From JACKII01 sp965202745 (lineage in GTDB: Bacteria; Pseudomonadota; Alphaproteobacteria; Bin95), in assembly GCA_965202745.1 (NCBI GenBank), contig CBDBCB010000014.1, positions 1 to 64,000 of the forward strand: a stretch of 64,000 nucleotides of DNA, in the 5' to 3' direction. The notes under the pieces were generated by a model that was not told the DNA's origin, made no database searches, and was given only the letters and a program-made list of their open reading frames with translations. A program made the translations under genes and the position numbers. Below, one piece after another: positions 54,252-62,139 of this stretch; within the stretch, counting starts at the first letter, position 1, and the number at the start of each line of letters is the position of its first letter.

Positions 54252-56672
54252 TCAACCCCGCACCCGCTCACTCCGTGGATCGTATAGCGGTCGGCGGCTG
54301 GCGTAAGCGGGGACCATGCGGTTGCCGACCTGGATGGTGAAGTTTTCCGTGTTGGCAAGAGCGGCCGGTACGTAGCCCATGCCGATTGCGCCGCCGAGGG
54401 CGTGGCCGTAATTGCCGGATGCGATGCGGCCGATCAGGTGGCCGTCGTGCCAGATGGCCTCGTCGTGGAACAGGAAGGCGTCCGGGTCTTCCAGCCGGAA
54501 CTGGCGCATGTGGCGGGAGACACCCTCCTGGCGCTGGCGTTCGATGGCGGCGCGGCCGATATAGGCGGCCTGGCTTTTGACCGCGAAGCCGAGCCCGGCC
54601 TCCAGCGGCGTGTCGTCCGGACCGATGTCATGGCCCCAGTGGCGATAGGCTTTCTCGATACGGCACGAATCCAGCGTGTGATAGCCGGCGAGCGTCAGAC
54701 CATGGTCGGCTCCGGCTTCGCGGACGGCTTCATAGGCGTGGGCTACCATCTCTGAAGGCATGTAAAGTTCGAAGCCGCGCTCGCCGACATAGGTGATGCG
54801 GGCGGCGCGGGCGGTGGCGAAGCCTATCTCTAGCTCGACCCAGTGGCCGAAGGGGCATTTGGCGTTGTCCAGCGTCTCACCGCTTACCTGCTCCAGCAAT
54901 GCCACCGCATTTGGCCCCATCACGGAAAACGCGCTCGTGCCGCTGGTAATGTCGGTGGCGAAGACATGCTCGCCGTCCTCGATATGGTCTTCGATCCAGG
55001 CAAGATCACGGCGGGTTGAGGCGCAGGGCGTGATCACCCAGAAACGGTCACCGTCGAGCCGCATTACCGTCAGGTCGGCCTCAATGCCACCGCGCGTGTT
55101 CAGCATTTGGGTGTAGACGATGCGCCCCTGCTCGACGGCCACATTGTTGGCGCAGAGACGCGAGAGCAGTTTTTCAGCATCCTGCCCCTGGACCAGCAGC
55201 TTGCCGTAGCTGGCCATGTCGAACAGGGCGCACTTCTCGCGCACGGCCAGGTGTTCGCGGCGGTGGTTCTCGAACCAGTTCTGGCGGCCATAGGCGTATT
55301 CGTACGCGGGCTTCTGGCCGGGCGTGGCGAACCAGTTCGGACGCTCCCAGCCAGCAACCTGACCGTAGACCGCGCCCTCCGCCTTCAATGGGTCGTGCAG
55401 GGGCGAGCGGCGGAGGCCCCGGCCCGTCTCTATCTGGCGGTAGGGCCAGTGCATGGCATAGAGCGTGCCGACTGTCTCCGTCACCCGGTCAGCGAGGTAA
55501 GGGCGGTTCCATTCCCAGCCATGGAAGCGGCGGATGTCGATGTCGGCGAGGTCCATGGTGGCCTCCCCCGCCGCGATCCAGTCGGCCAGCGCCATGCCCG
55601 CCCCTGCTGCGCTCGCGATGCCGACGGAGTTAAAGCCCGCAGCTATATAGAGCCCCTGCCAACCGGGCGCCGCGCCCAGGCAATAGGCGTTGTCGGGCGT
55701 GAAACTTTCCGGCCCGACCAGAAGCTGGCGGATTTCCGCCGTCTCCATGCAGGGCAGCCGTTCCAGGCCGCTGATCATAAAGGGCTCGAACTGGTCCCAA
55801 TCCTCGGGCAGAAGTTGGAAGGTAAAATTGTCGGGCACATGTCGGGTACCCCAGGGTTTGGCGTTAGGCTCAAACCCGCCGAGGACGAGGCCGCCGACCT
55901 CCTCCTTCACATAGATATAGCCGTCGGGGTCGCGCAGTACCGGCTGGTTGCGGATCACGCCCTTGATCGGGCGGGTGACCACGTACATGTGCTCGGCGGC
56001 GTGCAGGGGGACGGCGACGCCCAGGGGCCGCGCCAGTTCGCGGGTCCAGAGGCCGCCCGCCAACACCACTTCCTGGCAGGCGATGCGGCCCTGGTCGGTG
56101 GTGACGGCGCCGGGTGCGCCCCCGGCGCGTTCGACTGACAGGACCTTCACCCCCTCCAGCACCTTCACCCCGCCGCGGCGCGCGCCACGGGCCAGCGACT
56201 GGGTGGTGTCGGTCGGGTTGGTCATGCCGTCGCCGGGGATGAAGAAGGCCGAGTCCAGATCGCCCGTAGCCATTACCGGGATTTTCGCGCTCGCTTCGGC
56301 AAGGCTGATTTCGTGCATCTCCACGCCGCAGCAGGCGGCCATGGCGAGGCCGCGGCGAAGCTCTTCGGTACGGGCGGCGGTGCGGGCGACGCTCATGGAG
56401 CCGGAGCGGCGGAAGCCCGTGGCCTGGCCGGTCTCCGCCTCCAGCGTCTCATAGAGTTCTGCCCCGTATTTGGCGAGGCGGGTGAGATTATGGGTTGCCC
56501 GAAGCTGCCCGACGAGCCCCGCCGCGTGCCAGGTGGTGCCGCCGGAAAGCTGGCCCTGCTCCAGCAGCACCACGTCCGAAATGCCGAGCTTGGCCAGATG
56601 GTAAGCGATGGAGCAGCCGACGATGCCGCCGCCGACGATCACAATACGGGCCTGGGTGGGAAGATCGGGCAT
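54252..56672 (-). CDS. FAD-dependent dimethylglycine/sarcosine dehydrogenase-like enzyme with GcvT domains
   Basis: The 806-residue protein starts MPDLPTQARIVIVGGGIVGCSIAYHLAKLG, a DAO-type FAD fold with GxGxxG and GTTWHAAGL (the usual site of flavin attachment in this family). A central FAO_M segment follows (WEWNRPYLADRVTET). The C-terminal GcvT and GcvT_C domains contain FDMASYGKLLVQG and HTLDSCRIEKAYRHWGHDIGPDDTPLEAGLGFAVK, which bind tetrahydrofolate. Such enzymes oxidatively demethylate dimethylglycine, sarcosine or related N-methyl compounds and pass the C1 unit to folate. Array copy B lies in its upstream region. Confidence 0.92.
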   Translation of the reverse strand: MPDLPTQARIVIVGGGIVGCSIAYHLAKLGISDVVLLEQGQLSGGTTWHAAGLVGQLRATHNLTRLAKYGAELYETLEAETGQATGFRRSGSMSVARTAARTEELRRGLAMAACCGVEMHEISLAEASAKIPVMATGDLDSAFFIPGDGMTNPTDTTQSLARGARRGGVKVLEGVKVLSVERAGGAPGAVTTDQGRIACQEVVLAGGLWTRELARPLGVAVPLHAAEHMYVVTRPIKGVIRNQPVLRDPDGYIYVKEEVGGLVLGGFEPNAKPWGTRHVPDNFTFQLLPEDWDQFEPFMISGLERLPCMETAEIRQLLVGPESFTPDNAYCLGAAPGWQGLYIAAGFNSVGIASAAGAGMALADWIAAGEATMDLADIDIRRFHGWEWNRPYLADRVTETVGTLYAMHWPYRQIETGRGLRRSPLHDPLKAEGAVYGQVAGWERPNWFATPGQKPAYEYAYGRQNWFENHRREHLAVREKCALFDMASYGKLLVQGQDAEKLLSRLCANNVAVEQGRIVYTQMLNTRGGIEADLTVMRLDGDRFWVITPCASTRRDLAWIEDHIEDGEHVFATDITSGTSAFSVMGPNAVALLEQVSGETLDNAKCPFGHWVELEIGFATARAARITYVGERGFELYMPSEMVAHAYEAVREAGADHGLTLAGYHTLDSCRIEKAYRHWGHDIGPDDTPLEAGLGFAVKSQAAYIGRAAIERQRQEGVSRHMRQFRLEDPDAFLFHDEAIWHDGHLIGRIASGNYGHALGGAIGMGYVPAALANTENFTIQVGNRMVPAYASRRPLYDPRSERVRG

Positions 56673-56980
56673 GAGCGGATGCTACTCCGGCTTGCTATTA
56701 ACCTGGATTTAAGCGTTGGCGGCTATACTGACGGCCGATCATCAGATGGACCAACCAGCATGGCGTAAACAATGGCAAACATCAGGTAAGCACGGGATAA
56801 ACTTGGACTAAACTCCGGATAAACCGCAACTAAACCGTCTGAGGCCAAACGGTTTAGTTTTGCGCATAAAAGTTTAGTTTCGTTTAGGTGGTTTTTGGGG
56901 AAGGCGGCAACAGTGCCTGGGCGGCAATCCCGGAAAGCCCGGCGGTGCCGAGCTTCCGGTACACGGTACCCAGATGGCAG
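56673..56980. other. Intergenic region holding array copy B
   Basis: The 308-bp gap between the dehydrogenase start and the 3' end of the isopropylmalate-dehydrogenase-like gene contains the phased TAAAC array (56765-56890). The remaining 90 bp before the dehydrogenase start probably carry its promoter. No gene is visible. Confidence 0.6.
56765..56890. repeat. Helically phased NTAAAC box array with inverted GTTTAG block, copy B
   Basis: Boxes begin at 56765 (GTAAAC), 56775 (GCAAAC), 56786 (GTAAGC), 56797 (ATAAAC), 56808 (CTAAAC), 56819 (ATAAAC) and 56830 (CTAAAC); the last six are exactly 11 bp apart and the first step is 10. The 44-nt block 56847-56890 repeats copy A with two mismatches, with inverted GTTTAG at 56852, 56872 and 56882. 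The two leftmost boxes after the first are degenerate. The array starts 93 bp upstream of the minus-strand dehydrogenase gene. Confidence 0.75.
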
Positions 56981-58051
56981 CTAACCGGCGCTGATCACCT
57001 CGGCGATGGCTTTGCCGATTTCCTCGGTGGTGCCGTTGCCACGCATGTCGCGGGTCTTGGGCCCGCCGCCGGTGAGCACCACTTCGATGGCGCGCTCGAT
57101 GGCGTTGGCCGCATCCTGGTGACCCAGGTGGCCGAGCATCATCGCGCCGGACCAGATCTGGCCGATAGGGTTGGCAATGCCCTGGCCCGCAATGTCAGGC
57201 GCGGAGCCATGCACCGGCTCGAACATGGAGGGGTAGATGCCTTCGGGGTTGATGTTGGACGATGGCGCAATACCGATGGAACCCGCTACCGCAGGCCCAA
57301 GATCGGAGAGAATGTCGCCGAACAGGTTGGAGCCGACAACCACGTCGAACCAATCCGGATGCGCCACGAAGTGGGCGGTTAGAATGTCGATGTGGTACTG
57401 ATCGGTCTCGACCTCCGGGTACTGCTTCGCCATCAGCGCGAAGCGCTCGTCCCAATACGGCATGGTGTGGATAATGCCGTTGGACTTGGTGGCCGAGGTG
57501 ACCTTCTTGCGGGGCCGGGTTATGGCCAGCTCGAACGCGTACTTCAGGATACGGTCGACGCCGCGGCGGGTGAAGGTAGTCTGCTGACTGACCATCTCGT
57601 ACTCGGTGCCGCCATAGAGCTTGCCACCGATTTCGGAGTACTCACCCTCAACGTTCTCGCGGACGACATAGAAATTAATGTCTTCCGGCCCGCGATTGGC
57701 CAGAGGCGAGGAAACACCATCCAGCAGGCGCACCGGGCGCACATTGGCGTACTGGTCGAACTCGCGGCGGATCGGGATCAGCATGTCCCAGAGCGAGATG
57801 TGGTCCGGGACGGTCGGCCAGCCGACGGCGCCCAGGAAAATCGCATCGTTCGGGCGCAAAAGCTCAATGCCGTTCTCCGGCATCAGGCGGCCGGTGTAGG
57901 CGTAGTTCTCGCACGACCAGTCGTACTGGGTGAACTCGTACTCCAGGCCGAACTTGGAGCCAACGGCTTCCAGCACGCGGATGCCTTCCGGAACAACTTC
58001 CTTGCCGATGCCATCCCCCGGCAGAATGGCGATTTTGTACTTGGTGGTCAT
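56981..58051 (-). CDS. Isocitrate/isopropylmalate dehydrogenase family protein, tartrate dehydrogenase-like
   Basis: The 356-residue protein MTTKYKIAILPGDGIGKEVVPEGIRVLEAV has the family start, IPIRREFDQYANVRPVRLL (substrate-binding Arg residues), FYVVRENVEGEYSEIGG, KSNGIIHTMPYWDERF (catalytic Lys replaced region) and VVGSNLFGDILSDLGPAVAGSIGIAPSSNINPEG (metal-binding Asp). The EYSEIGG and DQYANVRP variants fit the tartrate dehydrogenase/decarboxylase (TtuC) branch rather than LeuB, and leuC/leuD are absent nearby. It oxidises a 2-hydroxyacid with NAD+ and Mn2+; the exact substrate is an inference. Confidence 0.85.
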   Translation of the reverse strand: MTTKYKIAILPGDGIGKEVVPEGIRVLEAVGSKFGLEYEFTQYDWSCENYAYTGRLMPENGIELLRPNDAIFLGAVGWPTVPDHISLWDMLIPIRREFDQYANVRPVRLLDGVSSPLANRGPEDINFYVVRENVEGEYSEIGGKLYGGTEYEMVSQQTTFTRRGVDRILKYAFELAITRPRKKVTSATKSNGIIHTMPYWDERFALMAKQYPEVETDQYHIDILTAHFVAHPDWFDVVVGSNLFGDILSDLGPAVAGSIGIAPSSNINPEGIYPSMFEPVHGSAPDIAGQGIANPIGQIWSGAMMLGHLGHQDAANAIERAIEVVLTGGGPKTRDMRGNGTTEEIGKAIAEVISAG

Positions 58052-58105
58052 GGGCGTGCTGGTCCTTGGATATTGGTCATTGTTGGCGTGAGATATAGCC
58101 CGTCA

Positions 58106-58124
58106 CCCTGAGCCTGTCGAAGGG
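58106..58124. repeat. CCCTGAGCCTGTCGAAGGG dispersed palindrome
   Basis: An imperfect 19-bp palindrome common in many proteobacterial genomes. Related copies occur at 60458-60480 and 60531-60550. Here it lies in the promoter region of the tartrate-dehydrogenase-like gene. Confidence 0.6.
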
Positions 58125-58149
58125 TCTTGGCTTCGCGGTCTCTGACAAG

Positions 58150-58172
58150 GGCCCTGAAACGGGTTCAGGGCC
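58150..58172. other. Hairpin downstream of ridA-type gene region
   Basis: The arms GGCCCTGAA and TTCAGGGCC enclose ACGGG, 21 bp past the RidA-family stop (minus strand). There is no T-run; possibly a factor-dependent terminator. Confidence 0.5.
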
Positions 58173-58193
58173 GGGGCGTGAGGAAGGGGCGGA

Positions 58194-58586
58194 CTATAGC
58201 ACTGCGGTGGCTTCGATCTCGATGACGAAGCCGGGCTGCGCCAGAGCCGTCACGCCGACCAACGTGCTGGCGAGCTTGATGTCGCCAAACACCTCGGCCC
58301 GGGCTGCGCGGTAGTCGGCAATCTTGCTCATGTCGGTGACATAGACGTTCAGACGGATGATATCAGCGATGGTGCCGCCGTCAGCTTCGACCTGGGCCTT
58401 CACATGGCGGAAGCAGGCAAGCGCCTGGGCCTTCATGTCACCCGGATTGGCAACGCCGCCGTTCGCGTCATAGTCGACCTGACCTGACAGCACCAGCATG
58501 GTGGAGCCGCCAGTGATCTTCACTGCCTGGGCATAGCCAGGAGGATTAAAGACGCTGGGCGCGCAATATTGTTCGAACTTAGCCAT
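58194..58586 (-). CDS. RidA/YjgF/Rid family protein
   Basis: The 130-residue protein from ATG 58586 (MAKFEQYCAPSVFNPPGYAQAVKI) has LVLSGQVDYDANGGVANPGDMKAQALACFRHVKAQVEADG and the signature IIRLNVYVTDM, with a C-terminal ALAQPGFVIEIEATAV. RidA proteins hydrolyse reactive enamine/imine intermediates from PLP enzymes. The canonical Arg that binds the carboxylate (usually R105, in an R-A-x-V/A context) is not evident in TLVGVTALAQPG, so this is more likely another Rid subgroup with unknown activity. Confidence 0.88.
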   Translation of the reverse strand: MAKFEQYCAPSVFNPPGYAQAVKITGGSTMLVLSGQVDYDANGGVANPGDMKAQALACFRHVKAQVEADGGTIADIIRLNVYVTDMSKIADYRAARAEVFGDIKLASTLVGVTALAQPGFVIEIEATAVL

Positions 58587-58832
58587 GGGGTGTGCTCCCG
58601 TAAGTGGATATGTTGCAGACCGGTAGTCTAGCGTCACGACTTCCTGCCTGCCACGGGTGAGTTCGGGCCGTTGCACGCCGGCTGAGACAAAGACGCCGGT
58701 GGCCGGTCCGAAAGGCAGAATTCACCTTATCCTACCCCCCTCGTCATCGTAAGGTCACAAGTGGGCCGCTAAGTCGTGGCCCCAATGAACCGGCCTGTAG
58801 ACGGCCGGCAACCCCGCTCCACGGAGATTGCC

Positions 58833-59765
58833 ATGCGCGCCCTGCTTCCGATTGCTGCCTTTTGTACCGCGCTGGTGATAGCCGCCGCGCCGGCACCGCT
58901 GCCGGCAGCCGGCTTCTCGTTCGTCGCACTGGGCAACATGCCTTACAACAAGGACTTTACCCCAGCCGGCTACGCGCCGTTCGAGCGCCTGATCCGGCTG
59001 ATAAACCGTGCCACGCCTGCCTTCAGCATCCATATCGGCGACTTCAAGAAGGGCAATACGCCGTGTACCGACCAGGTGTTCGAAAACGTGCGGGCGCGGT
59101 TCATGCTGTTTGAGTAGCCGCTGTTCTACACTCCCGGCGACAATGAGTGGACAGACTGCCACCGCAGCGGCTTCAACGCATAGGAGAGGCTGGCGAAACT
59201 GCGGGAAATGTTCTTCGCCAAGCCGGAGTCCCTGGGCAAGCAGCCCATGCCCTATCAGCGCCAGGCGGATGGCGGCAAATACCGGCAGATGATGGAAAAT
59301 GCCACCTGGAACCATGAAGGCGTGCGCTTTGCGACCGTGCACGTTGTGGGCTCAAACAACGGCAATCAGCAAAAGTACCCCTGCGCGATCGCCGAGTTCA
59401 AGCCACGCGACCGGGCCAACAAAGCCTGGATCAAAGAGGTCACCCAGACCGCCCTGGACGAAGAAGCTGAAGCGCTGGTCTTCGCCTTTCAAGCCGACCC
59501 CTGGCACAAAGCCGGCGCCAATGGCTTTACCCGCACGCTCAAGGCGTTACGGAAAGCGGCTAAGGCCTTCAAGCGGCCTGTTCTGCTGATCAACGGCGAT
59601 GTATGCACCTACAAAGTGGACCGGCCATTCGCTGGAGCCAAGAAACATCCGCTGGACAATGTTCAGCGGCTTCGGGTCATGGGCAGTCCCCACTTGCAGG
59701 CGGTCAAAGTAATATTCGATCCAGCGAATTCCCAGCCGTTCAGCTTTGAGATATTGGCACCCTGA
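58833..59765 (+). pseudogene. Secreted metallophosphoesterase-like protein with two amber codons
   Basis: The frame begins after GGAG with a signal peptide (MRALLPIAAFCTALVIAAA...LPAA) and FSFVALGNMPYN, then FSIHIGDFKKGNTPCTDQVF and FMLFE, TAG (59115-59117), PLFYTPGDNEWTDCHRSGFNA, TAG (59181-59183), ERLAKLREMFFAKPESLGKQ. The H-x-GD, PGDNEW and later ATVHVVGSNN segments resemble the metal-binding pattern of calcineurin-like phosphoesterases. The frame is otherwise continuous from 58833 to 59765, with no indel. Relatives usually have Leu at the second TAG. The annotation is a fold-level guess; the two stops are direct observations. Confidence 0.8.
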
Positions 59766-59787
59766 ACCGTCTGGAGAAGTGCCCTAC

Positions 59788-60279
59788 CTACTCCAAACGA
59801 ACCTTCTGCGGCGCTTCCGTGCCCCAGGGCATCAAAGCAACGGCGGTAACGGCGTTCTTCGAGGAACCATCCACCAGTTTGTCAGAATAGGTCAGATAGA
59901 CTAGAATATTGCGTCTTTCATCATAGAAGCGGACGACGCGCAGCCGCTTGAACCAGAACGAGCGGCTCTCGCGGAATACGACCTCACCCTCGTCATCGCC
60001 CCCGATGGCGGCAAGGAACTTGATGGGACCAACCTGCCGGCACGCAATGGAGGCGTCTGAAGTCTCCTCCGCCACGCCGACCGCACCAGATATGCCGCCC
60101 TGGCGAGCCATGGAAACATAACAGGTCACGCCCTGCACTTTCGGGTCGTCAAAGGCTTCAATGGCGACATGCTTGTTCGCGCCGACCCAGTTGAACGCGG
60201 TGTCCACCCTGCCGATTTCCTCAGCGGTCGCGGCGAATAGGGGGAAAAGCGCCGTCAGAACCACAGCGGCTATACGCAT
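59788..60279 (-). CDS. creA: CreA family periplasmic protein
   Basis: The 163-residue protein from ATG 60279 (MRIAAVVLTALFPLFAATA, signal peptide) has EEIGRVDTAFNWVGANKHVAIEAFDDPKVQGVTCYVSMARQGG and EEVVFRESRSFWFKRLRVVRFYDERRNILVYLTYSDKLVDGSSKNAVTAV-type segments, the CreA family pattern. CreA is widespread in Proteobacteria and of unknown biochemical function. A longer start at 60291 (MESP) is possible but less compatible with a clean signal peptide. Confidence 0.9.
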   Translation of the reverse strand: MRIAAVVLTALFPLFAATAEEIGRVDTAFNWVGANKHVAIEAFDDPKVQGVTCYVSMARQGGISGAVGVAEETSDASIACRQVGPIKFLAAIGGDDEGEVVFRESRSFWFKRLRVVRFYDERRNILVYLTYSDKLVDGSSKNAVTAVALMPWGTEAPQKVRLE

Positions 60280-60457
60280 GGGGGACTCCATAGCTGATTT
60301 GCGGCGCGGCCAGGATTGGCACCGCGGCGGGCGAACCCTCAACGATTCGCGACCGATAGATGTGACCGGCACCCAGCCAGCGCAACCGCTGCGGCCCTGT
60401 TTCCCCGCTTCAGCGCCAGTGCTGGCAAGCTGCCGAAAAAGCCCAGGCCGCGACCGG

Positions 60458-60550
60458 CACCCTTTGACAGACTCAGGGTGAAGGGGAAAGTTCTTGTTTG
60501 ATTTCAATAAGCCTCAGCAAAATCCCACCATCCTGAGCCTGTCGAAGGAT
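60458..60550. repeat. Two inverted copies of the GTCGAAGG-type palindrome
   Basis: CACCCTTTGACAGACTCAGG(GTG) at 60458-60480 and TCCTGAGCCTGTCGAAGGAT at 60531-60550 are related copies in opposite orientation about 50 bp apart. The second lies inside the 3' end of the DUF1289 gene. Confidence 0.6.
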
Positions 60551-60791
60551 GGCGTTTCAGTCCTGCAAAGAATTTTTTCAGCAACTTGCTAGGTCTGGCC
60601 GCCAGCCTGCATGGCGGCCAGACCTGTTCACCGCGCTCAGGCAGGGCTGCCAAGATATCGTCCCGCTCCTCGTGCGTGAAGCGGGTCCATTTAGCGATTT
60701 CCGGCAGCGTGCGGTAACAACCATCGCAGAACCCGGTCTTCGGGTTCACGGCGCAGATGCGGATGCAGGGGGAGTAAATCGGCTGATGCAT
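60504..60791 (-). CDS. DUF1289 protein with a repeat-derived C-terminal extension
   Basis: The 95-residue protein MHQPIYSPCIRICAVNPKTGFCDGCYRTLPEIAKWTRFTHEERDDILAALPER has the four conserved Cys of DUF1289 (likely a small metal site). Typical members end near residue 55-70. Here the frame continues WPPCRLAARPSKLLKKFFAGLKRHPSTGSG, where HPSTGSG is encoded by the dispersed CCTGAGCCTGTCGAAGG palindrome. The tail is probably an artefact of a lost stop codon and repeat insertion and may be tolerated. Confidence 0.82.
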   Translation of the reverse strand: MHQPIYSPCIRICAVNPKTGFCDGCYRTLPEIAKWTRFTHEERDDILAALPERGEQVWPPCRLAARPSKLLKKFFAGLKRHPSTGSGWWDFAEAY

Positions 60792-60866
60792 GCCTTTTCC
60801 TCTACCACAACAGCCTGTGCTAATCCAAGGTACAACCAACCGCACGCCCAACAAGGAAATTCCAGC

Positions 60867-61337
60867 ATGGAGCCCATTCAGGAACTCGGCCTCGGCCTCT
60901 ACTTTGAAGACTTCAGGCTGGGGCAGCGGTTTAAGACCCTGGGCCGCTCGATTTTCGAGGCGGACCTGATGACCTTTATCGGCGTTACCGGCATGCAGGA
61001 AGTCCTGTTCAACAACCTGGACTACATCGAAAATGAGTCCCCTCAGGGCAAGCGCATCGTGCCCGGTTTGATGGCCATGGGCATCGCCGAAGGGCTAGTG
61101 CTGGGCGCGGCGCTGCAAAAAACCGGCATCGCGTTCCTAAACATGAACATGGACATCAAGGGCGCGGTCTGCATCGGCGACACAATCCACGTGGAGCTGG
61201 AAGTGATCGAGTTGAAGCCCAGCTCCACGGGCGGGCGCGGCCTGGTGCGCACCCGGAACAGCGTGGTGAACCAGCGCGGCGAGGTGGTGATGAAGTACAC
61301 GCCGCTGCGCATGTGCAAAGCGCGGACGGCGGCCTGA
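60867..61337 (+). CDS. MaoC-like hot-dog acyl dehydratase family protein
   Basis: The 156-residue protein MEPIQELGLGLYFEDFRLGQRFKTLGRSIFEADLMTFIGVTGM has the hot-dog central helix and VPGLMAMGIAEGLVLGAALQ, followed by the strands AFLNMNMDIKGAVCIGDTIHVELEVIELKPSSTGGRGLVRTRNSVVNQRGEVVMKYT. The usual MaoC D-x4-H is replaced by a less clear pattern, so hydratase activity is uncertain. AAGGAA precedes the start. Standing alone, its substrate is unknown. Confidence 0.85.
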   Translation: MEPIQELGLGLYFEDFRLGQRFKTLGRSIFEADLMTFIGVTGMQEVLFNNLDYIENESPQGKRIVPGLMAMGIAEGLVLGAALQKTGIAFLNMNMDIKGAVCIGDTIHVELEVIELKPSSTGGRGLVRTRNSVVNQRGEVVMKYTPLRMCKARTAA

Positions 61338-61353
61338 GGGCGGCCAGCTCCCC

Positions 61354-61977
61354 ATGCGCCGTCCAAAAACCATGCGCGGGCTGGAGGACCTGGCCCGTGT
61401 ACGCCTATCAGAGCACTTCTTCCTGCGCGATTTCCTCTACAGCGAGATTGCCGCCATTTATGGCATTCAGAACATTCCAGACGACCCGGACCTGGCGATC
61501 GCAGCGGGCACCCGGCTCTGCGAGGATCTGCTGGAGCCGCTATGGCACACGTTCGGCGGCATCCATCTGCGCTCGGGCTTCCGCTCGGCCCAGGTGAACG
61601 CGTTCGGCAATGTCCATGACCTGAACTGCGCCCAAAATCAAAAAGACTATGCGGGGCACATCTGGGACCGGCGCGACGCCGCGGGACGGATGGGTGCGTG
61701 CGTGACAGTAGTCGTGCCATGGTTCCTGGCGCAGTACGAGCGCACCGGCGATTGGCGGCCACTGGCGTGGTGGATGCATGACCATCTGCCTTACCACCAT
61801 ATGATGTTTTTCCCGAAACTGGCGGCCTTCAACCTGACATGGCGGGAAGAACCGGAACGGCTGATATACTCTCATGCTGCCCCGCGCGGATGGCTCACCA
61901 GGCCAGATATGGCAGGAAATCGTACAAAAAACGCCAGGGACTACCTGGGTTTTCCGGCTTTCAATCAACCAATGTGA
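61354..61977 (+). CDS. Peptidase M15-like conserved protein, function uncertain
   Basis: The 207-residue protein has LSEHFFLRDFLYSEIAAIYGIQNIPDDPDLAIAAGTRLCEDLLEPLWHTFGGIHLRSGFRSAQVNAFGN, resembling the N-terminal part of M15/VanY-like domains (NIPDDP...LLEPLR...RSGYRS). Later parts are HIWDRRDAAGRMGACVTVVVPWFLAQYERTGDWRPLAWWMHDHLPYHHMMFF. The spaced His/Asp residues (H-x-W-D, H-D-H) could bind zinc. It follows the MaoC-like gene by 16 bp and is probably co-transcribed. Enzymatic activity is not established from sequence. Confidence 0.65.
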   Translation: MRRPKTMRGLEDLARVRLSEHFFLRDFLYSEIAAIYGIQNIPDDPDLAIAAGTRLCEDLLEPLWHTFGGIHLRSGFRSAQVNAFGNVHDLNCAQNQKDYAGHIWDRRDAAGRMGACVTVVVPWFLAQYERTGDWRPLAWWMHDHLPYHHMMFFPKLAAFNLTWREEPERLIYSHAAPRGWLTRPDMAGNRTKNARDYLGFPAFNQPM

Positions 61978-62080
61978 TTTTCCGCACATTCAAGCGCATC
62001 GCCCGGTATTACCTTACAGACATTGGTTGAGCATGCCGCTTCGTCGGCTTTATAGATTTACGTAAAGACAGCGGGGCAAG

Positions 62081-62118
62081 ACACCGCTGGGACCGTGCAG
62101 GGTTCCGGCGGTGTTTTC
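62081..62118. terminator. Intrinsic terminator between convergent genes
   Basis: ACACCGC-TGGGACC pairs with GGTTCC-GGCGGTGT, followed by TTTTCTT. It is downstream of both the M15-like gene (+) and the oxygenase (-), with the T-run for the plus strand. Confidence 0.85.
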
Positions 62119-62139
62119 TTGTAGCGGCCGTCGGTCAGG

